Below are positions 53,541 through 62,448 of a DNA stretch of 64,000 bases, one piece after another. The stretch's first letter is position 1. Each line of letters begins with the position of its first letter. The notes beneath the pieces are model-generated. The model did no database searches, was not told the DNA's origin, and saw nothing but the letters and a program-made list of their open reading frames with translations. This stretch comes from an uncultured Bacteroidales bacterium. Its GTDB lineage: Bacteria; Bacteroidota; Bacteroidia; Bacteroidales; FEN-979. The stretch is from positions 1 through 64,000 of the forward strand of contig CAIQUS010000069.1 of the NCBI GenBank assembly GCA_903875045.1, given 5' to 3'. The translations under genes and the position numbers were made by a program.

Positions 53541-54770
53541 TTAAAAACAATAGGTCAATCCAATACCGGGGATGAACACCTGGTTCTTGTAGGTACCCGC
53601 AAAATTTTCGGGGCTGTAAGTGCCAGTTCTCTCTTTGCCTGTGATATACAGGAAAGAAAGATCAATGCTGAACCCTTTGAGGGGATATATGGAAGCGCCA
53701 CAGGTAAGTCCGATTTGGTCGAGGCTCGGGGTTTGGGGATTCAGATAATCGTCTTTCACAGGTGACTGATCGAAATACCCACCGATGCGGAATGTAAACG
53801 TTTCATTCATGCGATATTGGGCGCCAATGCGCGGAACAAGCTTATTGGAATACAAGGTTGGTTGTGCAGTGCGGCCAACGGCAGCGGTTGTTTTCTCAAA
53901 AGTGAAAACGAGTGAATCATAAGTACCCCAGAATACATAGCAGAGGTTCAAACCGACCATCCATTGTTTGTTTTTTCCAAATTCATACGAAGCGCCAAAG
54001 TCGAGGTTGGCAGGCAAAGGCAACATTACGTCTACCTTGTTGTTCGGAAAGTTGGTACTCAACGACTGAGGAACAGTAAATGTGGCATCGCCACCTTTTA
54101 CCTTCATTTCAATTTTTGAACGGTAGTCGAGCCCAAGGCTTAATCCTTTGACCGGATGAACCATGACACCGGCATTGAACCCAAAATTACTGGTATTTCC
54201 GGTGATGTTCATTTTGCCATCTCCGGTCGATCCCTGTAGCGGGATTGCCTTATTCATGTTGACACTGCCGGTGGCATAAACCAATCCGACGCCAATGCCG
54301 ATGAAATCCCCGAATTTATAGGAAACGGTCGGCTGGAAAGTAAAAGCTTTGAACGAAATATCCTGGATCAGATAACGACCCTGCCATTTTTCGCCCCATG
54401 ATAAACCGTTTCCGTAAGGGGTGTTAACTGCCAAACCAACACTCAGGTTTTTTGTTGGTTTAAAAGCTGCATAAAAATAAAGAGGTGTGTTCAGCTCATG
54501 GTCAAGATGAGCAATCTCAGTGCTATTCTCGTGCTGAAAGGTTACCCTCGACATTAGCAGGTTGACACCTCCCGAAAAAGACCATTTCTTTTCCAGAAAA
54601 GGAGTTCCCCCCGGGTTATAAAATAAAGAACTGGCATCGTAACTGAGTGAAGTTCCGATAAGCCCCATACCAATGTTGCGCATGCTGTGCAGGTGTACCT
54701 GGTAACCACCGCCAAATAAGGTAGGCGCTGCCAGGCATAGACTAAGCAGCAGGACAGTAATTTTCCTCAT
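53541..54770 (-). CDS. OmpP1/FadL family outer-membrane transporter
   Basis: FadL-type 14-stranded barrel for hydrophobic compounds, 409 residues from ATG 54770. Signal peptide MRKITVLLLSLCLAAPTLFG, then GGYQVHLHSMRNIGMGLIGT, the conserved hatch start. Later strands include AVNTPYGNGLSWGEKWQGRY and FGASYEFGKNKQWMVGLNL; it ends FIPGIGLTYCF. A longer in-frame reading to 55124 would be composed of a large tandem array (repeating PVHPFTRS) and is rejected; a promoter lies between. The downstream partner is the GDSL lipoprotein. Confidence 0.9.
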   Translation of the reverse strand: MRKITVLLLSLCLAAPTLFGGGYQVHLHSMRNIGMGLIGTSLSYDASSLFYNPGGTPFLEKKWSFSGGVNLLMSRVTFQHENSTEIAHLDHELNTPLYFYAAFKPTKNLSVGLAVNTPYGNGLSWGEKWQGRYLIQDISFKAFTFQPTVSYKFGDFIGIGVGLVYATGSVNMNKAIPLQGSTGDGKMNITGNTSNFGFNAGVMVHPVKGLSLGLDYRSKIEMKVKGGDATFTVPQSLSTNFPNNKVDVMLPLPANLDFGASYEFGKNKQWMVGLNLCYVFWGTYDSLVFTFEKTTAAVGRTAQPTLYSNKLVPRIGAQYRMNETFTFRIGGYFDQSPVKDDYLNPQTPSLDQIGLTCGASIYPLKGFSIDLSFLYITGKERTGTYSPENFAGTYKNQVFIPGIGLTYCF

Positions 54771-54799
54771 AATGATTGTTTTTTGGTTAATACTGGGCG

Positions 54800-54828
54800 C
54801 AAGGTACAACTTTTTTTTATATTCAAAA
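54800..54828 (-). promoter_or_regulatory. promoter for the FadL-GDSL operon
   Basis: Minus-strand -7 TACCTTGC (near TAnnTTTG) at 54806-54799 and -33 TTTTG at 54828-54824, spacing 17. It fixes the start at ATG 54770. Confidence 0.5.
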
Positions 54829-54878
54829 TTCATCATATCTATCTTGGTGAAATATTGCCTGGAATCGTGGAGGATAAA

Positions 54879-55030
54879 AGGGTGAACAGGTGAACGGGTG
54901 AACAGGTGAACGGGTGAGCGGGTGAACGGGTAAACGGGTGAACGGGTAAACGGGTAAACGGGTAAACGGGTGAACGGGTGAATGGGTGAACGGGTGAACG
55001 GGTGAATGGGTGAACGGGTATACGGGTGAA
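54879..55030 (+). repeat. long tandem array, 8-base unit ACGGGTGA
   Basis: About 19 units (GGTGAACA, GGTGAACG, GGTAAACG, GGTGAATG). The longest array in the window, upstream of the FadL promoter. Its frame reads open through on the minus strand but is not part of the gene. Confidence 0.95.
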
Positions 55031-55124
55031 GCTGAAAACCTCTGGGAATGTGGATCAGTATCCTTGGGATTGGCGGGATACGGCACTTGTGTAGTTTAAG
55101 CATGAACCCCAATAAAAATTCCAC

Positions 55125-55132
55125 TACCTTTG
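55125..55132 (+). promoter_or_regulatory. -7 box TACCTTTG before the DUF2027-Smr gene
   Basis: Exact TAnnTTTG match, between the two opposed arrays. The implied leader of about 155 bases contains the array 55208-55265. Confidence 0.45.
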
Positions 55133-55207
55133 TCCCTTATATGACATTTATTCATATTAACGAATCATCCTGTAAACCGAATCAAATGACCTTATTCTCA
55201 TCTTGTT

Positions 55208-55265
55208 ACTTGTTTGCCCGTTTACCCGCTCACCCGTTCACCTGTTCACCCGTTCACCATTTCAC
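55208..55265 (+). repeat. tandem array, 8-base unit CCCGTTCA
   Basis: Six to seven units in the reverse orientation to the array 54879-55030. It lies in the leader of the DUF2027-Smr gene. Confidence 0.9.
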
Positions 55266-55295
55266 TATTTTCCCGTTCTCCCTAACCCCGAAACA

Positions 55296-56360
55296 ATGAG
55301 TACCCTCAAAGTTGGTGATAAAGTAAAATTCCTGAACACATCCGGTGGTGGAATAGTATCGAAAATAATTGATACCCGTATGGTGAGTATCCTTATTGAG
55401 GATGGTTTTGAAATTCCGACCATGATCAGTGAGTTGATCAAAATCGATCCCCAGGAGCCTGCCGCTCGTTTTTTTGAAGCGCATTACGATATCGAACTGC
55501 CTCAACAGCCTGATGAAGAGATAGTCGCCGATGATGAAAGGTTAATTCATCTTCCCGCCCATATTACCATGGACCGGAAATCGGAAGATCTGTACCTCGC
55601 TTTTGTCCCCCATGATCAAAAGTGGCTAATCACGGGACAAATAGATGTTTTCCTTATCAATAACAGCTCGTACGACATATTATATAATATTTTCAGTAAA
55701 ACTCCGCTTGGCCATTACAGTGGTATTGATTACGGCAGTATTTTCCCTGATTCAAAGTTACTCATTGCTACGATTAACCGCGAACAGCTTACACATTGGA
55801 CCGAAGGATGCATGCAATTTCTTTTCCATAAAGAAATGTGCCAGTCCTTGCTTCCACCATTTAATTCTGAATTTAAAGTGGAGGGGAAGAAGTTTTATAA
55901 GGAGGGGAATTATCGCGAACATTCCGTGATTCAAGCCAGGGGTATTGTCGTCAAGGTGCTTTCATTAACTGATTATTTTATCTCGGAAGTTCAGGAAGCA
56001 ACCGCACCCGAATCCAATTCCAAACCATCTTCAGATGGCCCACCCCTGATTTCCCGGTATCAGGTCGCCCCCCGTGAAGCAATTGTTGACCTGCACATTC
56101 ATGAGTTGGTTGATGATCCGACAAACCTCGAAAAATCAGAGATTCTTGAGTTTCAGAAAAATTATTTTCTTAAATGTCTTGATAGCGCTCTTGCAGGTCA
56201 TTTCCTGAAGGTGGTGTTTATTCATGGTGTTGGGAATGGTGTTCTACGGTCAACCTTGATAGATTTGCTTAAAAAACAAGGAGGCATCGAGTTCTTCGAT
56301 GCCCCCATGGCAAAATATGGTGTTGGGGCCCTGGAGATCAGGATACCACATAATGAATAA
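55296..56360 (+). CDS. DUF2027 and Smr domain protein
   Basis: Protein of 354 residues from ATG 55296; upstream in-frame codons to 55203 are repeat-derived. The N terminus MSTLKVGDKVKFLNTSGGG is a Tudor/SH3-like barrel of the DUF2027 family (Bacteroidota-specific). The C-terminal Smr domain, as in MutS2, is recognisable as DLHIHELVDD, LKVVFIHGVGNGVLRSTL (the HGxGxG motif) and GVGALEIRI. The Smr domain is a nicking nuclease or RNA-cleaving module; the DHIH and HGVG motifs are present. Cellular role unproven; possibly rescue of collided ribosomes or DNA-structure processing. It ends two bases from a convergent cargo gene. Confidence 0.87.
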   Translation: MSTLKVGDKVKFLNTSGGGIVSKIIDTRMVSILIEDGFEIPTMISELIKIDPQEPAARFFEAHYDIELPQQPDEEIVADDERLIHLPAHITMDRKSEDLYLAFVPHDQKWLITGQIDVFLINNSSYDILYNIFSKTPLGHYSGIDYGSIFPDSKLLIATINREQLTHWTEGCMQFLFHKEMCQSLLPPFNSEFKVEGKKFYKEGNYREHSVIQARGIVVKVLSLTDYFISEVQEATAPESNSKPSSDGPPLISRYQVAPREAIVDLHIHELVDDPTNLEKSEILEFQKNYFLKCLDSALAGHFLKVVFIHGVGNGVLRSTLIDLLKKQGGIEFFDAPMAKYGVGALEIRIPHNE

Positions 56361-56361
56361 T

Positions 56362-58056
56362 TTATCTGACCACCGAAACTTTTCGTGAGTAAACCTCTGA
56401 ACCTGTATTAAGCTGTAATATATACACCCCTGGTTTCAAATTCTGTCCATCAAGCACGGTTTCATGCTGGCCTGCATTCATGGTTCCCAGCGAAGTTGTA
56501 TTGACCAATTCGCCGAAAGCACTGTACAGATTCAAATGGACATTGCCGGAGTTCCTGAGGTAGAATGAAACCTTCGCAGAGCCATCGAATGGGTTAGGGT
56601 AGGTAATAAGCGGATTGATGTTGCCAATTTCAGCCACAGTCACAGGCGACTCCAACCAAAATTCACAGGCTTCGTTATACGCGAAGGAACCACCTTGTTT
56701 GAGTGTCGTCCCGTTTGAAGATACCTCATAGCCACCATTGCCACTGCTGCAGCAAATGCCATTTCCACCTGTGTCAGTAATGATAAAAGAATAGCAATCG
56801 GCCTGTGGAAGGGTGATGGTTTGCTGATATAGCTTGTTTGCTTCAGGATAGGGTCCGCCACTGGCTATAACCACATTCAGTGAGTTTTTTATTTCCCAGG
56901 TTGTTTCCGAAGGAGCATTGTCTGTTCTTAAAGCCACTTTTATCTGATTTGTTGAAACCGGTGCGGCGGTGAAATTAAAAAGCAGGGTGTCATTTTTAGG
57001 ATATTGGTCAACCGCACTGTTTGGATTGGTAGTATAGATGGTTAGCTTATTCTGAGCCAGAATGTCATAAACATATTCAGGAAGAGCCACGACTGTTTTT
57101 TGCATACTTGCCAAGGAACCATTCCAGGTAAAGGTGCTAAAAGTCCCGTCATTTATCTTATATTTAATGGTCATGCTGGTAATGGGATTATTGCCATTGT
57201 TCCTGATTTTGACCCAGGGGGAGAGCTTGTTTTTGCAGGTTTTAGGAAGTACATTAAGGACATCAACAACCTGAAGGTCTGTGTTATATGGGAGTACCAG
57301 CGGTCCTGCCGAACTGTTGGCAGTTTGATAAATCTCTTTGGTGCTTTTATCCTGAACAAATCCTACAGAAGCAATCTGGGTAAAATCATAAACGATACCG
57401 GCTTTCCAAACTCCTTCAAGCAACACGTAATCACCTGCAACCATCGAGGGGGGGAGGGTTGTGCCTGAAGAACCCGGAATCATTTTTTTCATGACATTGT
57501 AGAAATCCCTTTCACCGTTTGAACTGGCGCATGGAGCGGAGTTAAAGTGAATCCATTTTTCGATGATGACATTGTGTGCAGTCATACTTGCTGTAACATC
57601 CTGTGTGCATTTTACTAACATGGTTGAGAATACTGTATCCTGACCAGCCGAGACGGAATGCTGAAGCTGGATCTCAAATGGTGAGGGAACTGCGTACCTT
57701 GCGTTGATATTGGTCATGGACCATCCGCCGGCACTACCATTGTAATAATTGCCATCAAGAACCGAATAAGGTACATACATGTTGGAGGGGGGCATGTAAT
57801 AACTTACCCTTGTTGCCACCTCACCAGGATTGGCCAGATTCATGGGATCACCGGCTGCAGGCCAGTTCACGTGATAATAGATGGAAGTAAATTTGTCGGG
57901 ATTCTGTGTTTGCCATGTATGGAACTGAGTATTCTTACTCACACAGGGGCCACAGGTTGCGGAAGTGAACTCCTCCAACATAACCAATCGCTGCGATTGA
58001 CTGTAAACCGTGAGGAGGATTAAAGATGACGCGATAACAAGTAACAGTTTTTTCAT
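56362..58056 (-). CDS. Omp28-related thioredoxin-fold protein with type IX sorting domain
   Basis: Surface protein of 564 residues. Signal peptide MKKLLLVIASSLILLTVYS. Residues about 27-190 resemble the Omp28-related family with a thioredoxin-like CGPC motif (EEFTSATCGPCVSKN), so possible disulfide exchange. A middle region (about 260-470) has beta-sandwich repeats. The C-terminal type A sorting domain has ITYPNPFDGSAKVSFYL, VHLNLYSAFGELV and LKPGVYILQLNTG, ending RKVSVVR. It is a likely type IX cargo, divergent from another cargo gene. Confidence 0.87.
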   Translation of the reverse strand: MKKLLLVIASSLILLTVYSQSQRLVMLEEFTSATCGPCVSKNTQFHTWQTQNPDKFTSIYYHVNWPAAGDPMNLANPGEVATRVSYYMPPSNMYVPYSVLDGNYYNGSAGGWSMTNINARYAVPSPFEIQLQHSVSAGQDTVFSTMLVKCTQDVTASMTAHNVIIEKWIHFNSAPCASSNGERDFYNVMKKMIPGSSGTTLPPSMVAGDYVLLEGVWKAGIVYDFTQIASVGFVQDKSTKEIYQTANSSAGPLVLPYNTDLQVVDVLNVLPKTCKNKLSPWVKIRNNGNNPITSMTIKYKINDGTFSTFTWNGSLASMQKTVVALPEYVYDILAQNKLTIYTTNPNSAVDQYPKNDTLLFNFTAAPVSTNQIKVALRTDNAPSETTWEIKNSLNVVIASGGPYPEANKLYQQTITLPQADCYSFIITDTGGNGICCSSGNGGYEVSSNGTTLKQGGSFAYNEACEFWLESPVTVAEIGNINPLITYPNPFDGSAKVSFYLRNSGNVHLNLYSAFGELVNTTSLGTMNAGQHETVLDGQNLKPGVYILQLNTGSEVYSRKVSVVR

Positions 58057-58082
58057 TTTTTCAGAATTAATTTAAACCATTA

Positions 58083-58141
58083 CAAAATTAATAAATATTA
58101 TGGTCAGAGTCGGTCAATAAATGAAAATTGTTGTAATTTTG
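58083..58141. promoter_or_regulatory. divergent -7 boxes between two cargo genes
   Basis: Minus-strand TAATTTTG (58090-58083) for the Omp28-related gene and plus-strand TAATTTTG (58134-58141) for the smaller cargo gene. The latter sets the plus-strand start at ATG 58175, not 58121. Confidence 0.55.
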
Positions 58142-58174
58142 CAATATAACTACCGATATCCAAATGAATTGTAT

Positions 58175-58918
58175 ATGAAAAAAGTCCTTCTTTCTGTTTA
58201 CCTGTTTTCAGTTGTAGCCTTTTATGGCTATTCACAAAGCCTGACACTCTCGAATCAGCATGGGGCTATTCAGCCAAATGCAATCATTGTACAGGCAGGT
58301 ACCCCCGATAGTGTTGAACTCATCACGTATCTCAATGTTAAAAATATCAGTAACGCAACAATCAAGGTATTCTGTAAGAAAGTTCAGCTCACAATGCTGG
58401 ATTCAACTGAAATGACCATGTGCTGGGCAGGCAACTGCTACCCTGCACCGGTGAATGTTTCGCCATTTTCCCAATCTATCAATGCCGGACAAACCAATAC
58501 CGAATTTATTGGTCATTACACGCAAACAGCATTCAGCCATTTTAAATCTGGCGAAAGCGTGATCCGTTGGGTTTTCTATAACCAGGCAAATGTGAACGAT
58601 TCTGCTAGTGTGACGGTTAAATATACCACTTATCCTTTGGGCATTGACGAATCGAATGGCCGTCAGGCAGTACTATCAAATGCGTATCCGAACCCTGCCA
58701 ATGCAGTGGCCGGGTTCAATTATGCGGTACCTTCCGGTTCTCAGGCAAGGATCGTCATCCGGAATATTCTTGGATCAATCGTGCATTCTGAGCAAGTTTC
58801 AACCGGCTCCGGCAAAATATCGGTCAATACGGCCAATCTCACCGATGGCATCTATTTCTATTCACTGATGCTGGATGGGAAAAACAGTCAAACCAAAAAA
58901 CTGGTTGTAAAACACTGA
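58175..58918 (+). CDS. secreted protein with type IX sorting domain
   Basis: Small cargo protein of 247 residues from ATG 58175. Signal peptide MKKVLLSVYLFSVVAFYGYS, then an Ig-like or fibronectin-like domain (about 25-160) with CWAGNCYPAP, and the C-terminal sorting domain from about 170: LSNAYPNPANAVAGFNY, ARIVIRNILGSIVHSEQ and LTDGIYFYSLMLDGK, ending KKLVVKH. The function of the body is unknown; the Cys pair may form a disulfide. The in-frame extension to 58121 crosses its own promoter and is rejected. Confidence 0.86.
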   Translation: MKKVLLSVYLFSVVAFYGYSQSLTLSNQHGAIQPNAIIVQAGTPDSVELITYLNVKNISNATIKVFCKKVQLTMLDSTEMTMCWAGNCYPAPVNVSPFSQSINAGQTNTEFIGHYTQTAFSHFKSGESVIRWVFYNQANVNDSASVTVKYTTYPLGIDESNGRQAVLSNAYPNPANAVAGFNYAVPSGSQARIVIRNILGSIVHSEQVSTGSGKISVNTANLTDGIYFYSLMLDGKNSQTKKLVVKH

Positions 58919-58921
58919 GAA

Positions 58922-59863
58922 CTATTTTTGCTGTAATTGGATTGACTGACTGAACACCCATCCCCGTATAAAAGTGGGAATCTTGTCGATGTCATAAAGG
59001 ATAGATGCTGATGGGGATACATCAGGAGAAATCTCTACAAAAAACCAATCACTTCCTTTCCCGTTAGTCTTATATGCAAGTGCATACCCACGGGCTTTGG
59101 TCCGGTATTTTGCAATGATGTTCCCAAAAGTATCAAGAACCGGGTTAAATGGTTCATTCTGCAGGGCTGATGAGGCTCTGAGCATCATTGTATCGGCTTT
59201 GGCAATGAAAGGAACCGGCACCGGATAGTACTCCGATGGCTCCTCTGTATACTGGTATGAAACGGTCTGTTTGCCTTTGACAAAAACAGGTTCACCCTTC
59301 TCCTGTTCAACCCTGTAATCGCGGGTGAAATAAAGATAATTGGCGCAACAACCCGGATCCCCTGTTTGCATCTCTACCAATTTATTCCCGGCTTTTACGA
59401 ATTTACTGATATACTGATAATCTTCAAAAATGAGTTCAAAGCTATCTGTGCGGTTTAGCCATATCCTCATTATGTCGGATTCACCGCCACTGAAACCGCT
59501 GAAGATCATGTCAGTCAAATTGTCGCCGTTGATATCGATGGGGAAGAGGCATTTTTTTAAATCCTTTACGGAAAATTGCGGAATTGAATCGTTGGAAAAT
59601 TGAGGAAACTGGCTGATATTTCGGGCAAGGAAAGATTCGATCTTTTTGGCAGCCTGTGAAACCGAAAACCGCTTAAGGTTGACCTTAGGCGGTTTCGGTA
59701 TATGGATATAACGTTTCCAGTAAAATGTATCGGTGGCAGTGGTATAGTGCTTAATATCAATCTGCGCACTGCCGGTGGCGGAAAGCAAAAAGAATAAAGA
59801 CAGAAAAATGAAATGGATTATTTTCGGATTAAAGCCCAAATTCTTTCCTGAGTTTATCAACAT
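58922..59863 (-). CDS. hypothetical secreted protein
   Basis: Exported protein of 313 residues from ATG 59863; ATG 59884 would be deeper inside metK. Its first 35 bases overlap the 3' end of metK in another frame. A hydrophobic signal-like segment ([20 protein letters not shown]) ends at a likely cleavage before IDIK. A calcium-binding-like [18 protein letters not shown] motif suggests an FG-GAP/VCBS-type repeat. No sorting domain is present at the C terminus ([13 protein letters not shown]). I do not recognise the family. It is probably translated from the metK transcript. Confidence 0.75.
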   Translation of the reverse strand: MLINSGKNLGFNPKIIHFIFLSLFFLLSATGSAQIDIKHYTTATDTFYWKRYIHIPKPPKVNLKRFSVSQAAKKIESFLARNISQFPQFSNDSIPQFSVKDLKKCLFPIDINGDNLTDMIFSGFSGGESDIMRIWLNRTDSFELIFEDYQYISKFVKAGNKLVEMQTGDPGCCANYLYFTRDYRVEQEKGEPVFVKGKQTVSYQYTEEPSEYYPVPVPFIAKADTMMLRASSALQNEPFNPVLDTFGNIIAKYRTKARGYALAYKTNGKGSDWFFVEISPDVSPSASILYDIDKIPTFIRGWVFSQSIQLQQK

Positions 59864-61172
59864 AATCAAGTTTTTCCCAGGCAAAGAAATCTACCGTTTT
59901 TGCGAAAACATCTTTGCCATTTACGTTGACCCCAATGGGTTTTGACCCCTTAACGGGATAAAAAACCTCTACTTCTTTGCTGTGAAAATCACGGCCGAAA
60001 TGACCATAAGATGCGGTTGGCTGATAAATCGGGTTTTTGAGTCCGAACCTTTCAACGATGGCATAAGGGCGCATATCGAAAACTTTGTTGATTTTTTCGG
60101 CAATTGCCCCATCCTGTAATGTGTTCCCTTTTTTATCTTTCACTTTTGCAGTACCAGAAGTGTTGACATACAGGCCAACAGGTTTCGCAACGCCAATCGC
60201 ATAAGCAACCTGGATCAGCACCTGGTCGGCAACCCCTGCTGCAACCATGTTTTTTGCAATGTGCCGTGCGGCATAGGCGGCAGAACGGTCAACTTTTGAA
60301 GGGTCCTTGCCGGAAAATGCTCCTCCGCCGTGAGCTCCGTGTCCGCCATAAGTGTCAACAATGATCTTGCGCCCGGTAAGTCCGGTATCACCATGGGGGC
60401 CTCCGATAACGAATTTTCCCGTAGGGTTCACATGAAGTTTGTAGTCACTCTGGAAAAGTTTCTGGATCTTTGCAGGCAAGGTTTTTTTCACCCGGGGGAT
60501 CAGAATCTTTTGAACATCATCACTGATTTTGGCTTGCATCGCCTTCTCTGCATCCTTTTCTGCTGTAGCTGTTTTATCAGTGGCCTGGATAAATTCGTCA
60601 TGCTGAGTGCTAATCACAATGGTATCGATGCGCAATGGCTTGCCATGGTCATCATATTCAATGGTAACCTGTGATTTGCTGTCGGGGCGAAGATATTTCA
60701 TCTGCTTGCCTTCCTTGCGGATAGCGGCAAGTTCCTGGAGGAAAATATGCGCCAGCTCTATGGACATAGGCATAAGGTTTTCCATTTCGCTGCTGGCATA
60801 GCCGAACATCATCCCCTGGTCACCTGCACCCTGGTCTTCTTTCTTTTCGCGGACCACGCCCTGATTGATATCGGCCGATTGCTCATGAATGGTTGAAATT
60901 ACACCACATGAATCACAATCGAACCGGTATTCGGCTTTGGTATAGCCAATCTGACGGATGACGCGTCGTGCAGTTTCCTGAACATCGACCCATCCCTGCG
61001 TTCTTACTTCGCCACCACATACAACAAGTCCGGTGGTAACAAAAGTTTCACATGCTACTTTGGATTCCGGGTCCCATTTCATGAACTCATCAAGCAGGGC
61101 GTCTGAAATCTGATCGGCAACTTTATCCGGATGCCCCTCTGATACGGACTCCGATGTAAATAAATATCCCAT
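59829..61172 (-). CDS. metK: S-adenosylmethionine synthetase
   Basis: MAT enzyme of 447 residues making SAM from ATP and methionine. Landmarks: [20 protein letters not shown], the loop [55 protein letters not shown] and the C-terminal HFGRDF. It is longer than the 380-400 usual elsewhere because of an extra charged helix ([20 protein letters not shown]), which Bacteroidota members tend to have. It is preceded by a SAM-II-like riboswitch, implying feedback by its product. Confidence 0.95.
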   Translation of the reverse strand: MGYLFTSESVSEGHPDKVADQISDALLDEFMKWDPESKVACETFVTTGLVVCGGEVRTQGWVDVQETARRVIRQIGYTKAEYRFDCDSCGVISTIHEQSADINQGVVREKKEDQGAGDQGMMFGYASSEMENLMPMSIELAHIFLQELAAIRKEGKQMKYLRPDSKSQVTIEYDDHGKPLRIDTIVISTQHDEFIQATDKTATAEKDAEKAMQAKISDDVQKILIPRVKKTLPAKIQKLFQSDYKLHVNPTGKFVIGGPHGDTGLTGRKIIVDTYGGHGAHGGGAFSGKDPSKVDRSAAYAARHIAKNMVAAGVADQVLIQVAYAIGVAKPVGLYVNTSGTAKVKDKKGNTLQDGAIAEKINKVFDMRPYAIVERFGLKNPIYQPTASYGHFGRDFHSKEVEVFYPVKGSKPIGVNVNGKDVFAKTVDFFAWEKLDYVDKLRKEFGL

Positions 61173-61180
61173 AGAAAAAG

Positions 61181-61210
61181 AATTACGATTTATGATTTAC
61201 GATTTACGAA
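61181..61210 (+). repeat. tandem array, 7-base unit TTTACGA in the metK leader
   Basis: Three to four units (ATTACGA, TTTATGA, TTTACGA) between the riboswitch and the metK ATG. Confidence 0.85.
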
Positions 61211-61244
61211 TAAAAAATATCAGGTTGATTTGCGATTGAAGGGA

Positions 61245-61300
61245 GGAAAACTTTTTAGCATTTTTTTCCAGTGGTTGCAATCAATCAAATCTGTCCACTA
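61245..61300 (-). promoter_or_regulatory. SAM-II-like riboswitch in the metK leader
   Basis: On the minus strand, P1 pairs TAGTGG (61300-61295) with CCACTG (61274-61269; the outermost pair is T-G). The loop has GATTT, then six bases, then TTGCA (61278), as in the SAM-II (metA/SAM_alpha) consensus. The 3' part carries GCTAAAAAG (61259-61251), the second hallmark. Loop bases GATTGA could also pair with TCAATC at 61239-61234. It starts just after the promoter box and precedes metK, the enzyme that makes SAM. Confidence 0.68.
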
Positions 61301-61309
61301 ATCAAGGCG

Positions 61310-61317
61310 CAAAATTA
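61310..61317 (-). promoter_or_regulatory. -7 box TAATTTTG for metK
   Basis: Exact TAnnTTTG match on the minus strand; the predicted transcript would begin at about 61303, just before the riboswitch P1 stem. No clear -33 TTTG. Confidence 0.55.
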
Positions 61318-61397
61318 GTAAAAATTTTAATTTGTAAAAATGGCTGTGAATTTAAAATTGATGATTTGTCATCAGGGATATGGAAATTGTAAATTGT

Positions 61398-62372
61398 CTA
61401 ATTCCTGGTCAACTCCTGGAATACCCCTTCGAGTTTTTGTTCTTCAAGTTGCAAAGAAAGAACGGTCAGTTTATGGTCAACGGCAAATTGGAAAACTGCT
61501 GCCCTGATGTCGTTGCCCGGAGCGGAAATAATATGCCAGTTAACGGACACGGGATTACCACCTTTCGAAATTCGAAATTCGAAATTCGAAATTCGATGTC
61601 CATCTTCATTTTCAGGAATGGCAACATCCAATACTCCTGGTATGTTTTTCAACAAAGCTCCCTGTACCGGCGTACTGAATTCAACCCTGATAACTGTCCC
61701 CGAGGTAATGAGATGTTGCAGGTTTTTCGTGGAATCATCAGCAACTATCCGGCCTTTGTGAATAATAACCACCCGGTTGCAGATTGCCTCGACCTCCTGC
61801 ATGATATGGGTTGAAATCATCACTGTTTTGGTTTTGCCAACCTCAGTAATCAGGTTACGGATTTCAATCAATTGATTGGGATCGAGGCCTGAGGTTGGTT
61901 CATCGAGGATAAGCACTTCAGGGTTGTGGATCATTGCCTGGGCCAGGCCGACACGCTGGCGGTAGCCTTTTGAAAGTGCCCCGATCTTCTTGTGTTGTTC
62001 CGACTGAAGCCCTGTGAGTTCAATCATTTCTGCCACACGGCTGGTAATATTTCCTTTCAGTTTGTGTGTTCCGGCAATAAACACAAGGAACTCCCTGACG
62101 TACAAATCAAGGTAAAGCGGATTGTTTTCAGGGAGGTATCCAACCTTCTTTCTCACTTCAATGGACTGTTCCAGCACATCGAAGCCGCAAACTGATGCGT
62201 CACCCGAAGTGGGGGGGATAAAGCAGGTGAGTATCTTCATGAGGGTACTTTTGCCAGCGCCATTGGGCCCGAGTAGCCCGGTAATTCCACCGGGTTTTAT
62301 TTCGAGCGATACCGAATCCAGGGCTTTCTGGGTGCCATATATTTTGGTGATGTTGGAAACAAGGATAGACAT
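61398..62372 (-). CDS. gldA: GldA-like ABC transporter ATP-binding protein, with repeat insertion
   Basis: ABC ATPase of 324 residues. Walker A GLLGPNGAGKST, Q loop YLPENNPLY, signature LSKGYRQRVGLAQAM, Walker B VLILDEPTSGLDPNQL, H loop STHIMQEV. The segment YLPENNPLYLDLYVREFL and the overall pattern match GldA of the GldAFG complex needed for gliding in Flavobacteria. Residues about 259-269 (RISNFEFRISK) come from a CGAAATT tandem array in the C-terminal accessory domain. GldF and GldG are not in the window. Upstream promoter box at 62398. Confidence 0.9.
   Translation of the reverse strand: MSILVSNITKIYGTQKALDSVSLEIKPGGITGLLGPNGAGKSTLMKILTCFIPPTSGDASVCGFDVLEQSIEVRKKVGYLPENNPLYLDLYVREFLVFIAGTHKLKGNITSRVAEMIELTGLQSEQHKKIGALSKGYRQRVGLAQAMIHNPEVLILDEPTSGLDPNQLIEIRNLITEVGKTKTVMISTHIMQEVEAICNRVVIIHKGRIVADDSTKNLQHLITSGTVIRVEFSTPVQGALLKNIPGVLDVAIPENEDGHRISNFEFRISKGGNPVSVNWHIISAPGNDIRAAVFQFAVDHKLTVLSLQLEEQKLEGVFQELTRN
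61565..61596 (+). repeat. tandem array CGAAATT inside gldA
   Basis: Four and a half units of 7 bases (AATTCGA on the other strand), in frame in the GldA C-terminal region. Confidence 0.9.
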
Positions 62373-62397
62373 GAGGATACATTATTGGAAATGGCTG

Positions 62398-62405
62398 CAA
62401 AGGTA
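62398..62405 (-). promoter_or_regulatory. -7 box TACCTTTG for gldA
   Basis: Exact TAnnTTTG on the minus strand, 26 bases before the ATG. A CGAAATT array occupies the position where -33 should be. Confidence 0.5.
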
Positions 62406-62407
62406 CA

Positions 62408-62433
62408 AAATTGAAATTCGAAATTCGAAATTC
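62408..62433 (+). repeat. tandem array, 7-base unit CGAAATT
   Basis: Three to four units directly upstream of the gldA promoter box, the same family as inside gldA. Confidence 0.88.
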
Positions 62434-62448
62434 ACAGCACATGCTTAA

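Noticed and set aside
54771..55124. N-terminal extension of the FadL gene with repeated PVHPFTRS-like residues
   Set aside because: It is the reading of a long 8-base array; a signal peptide starts at 54770 and a promoter lies between.
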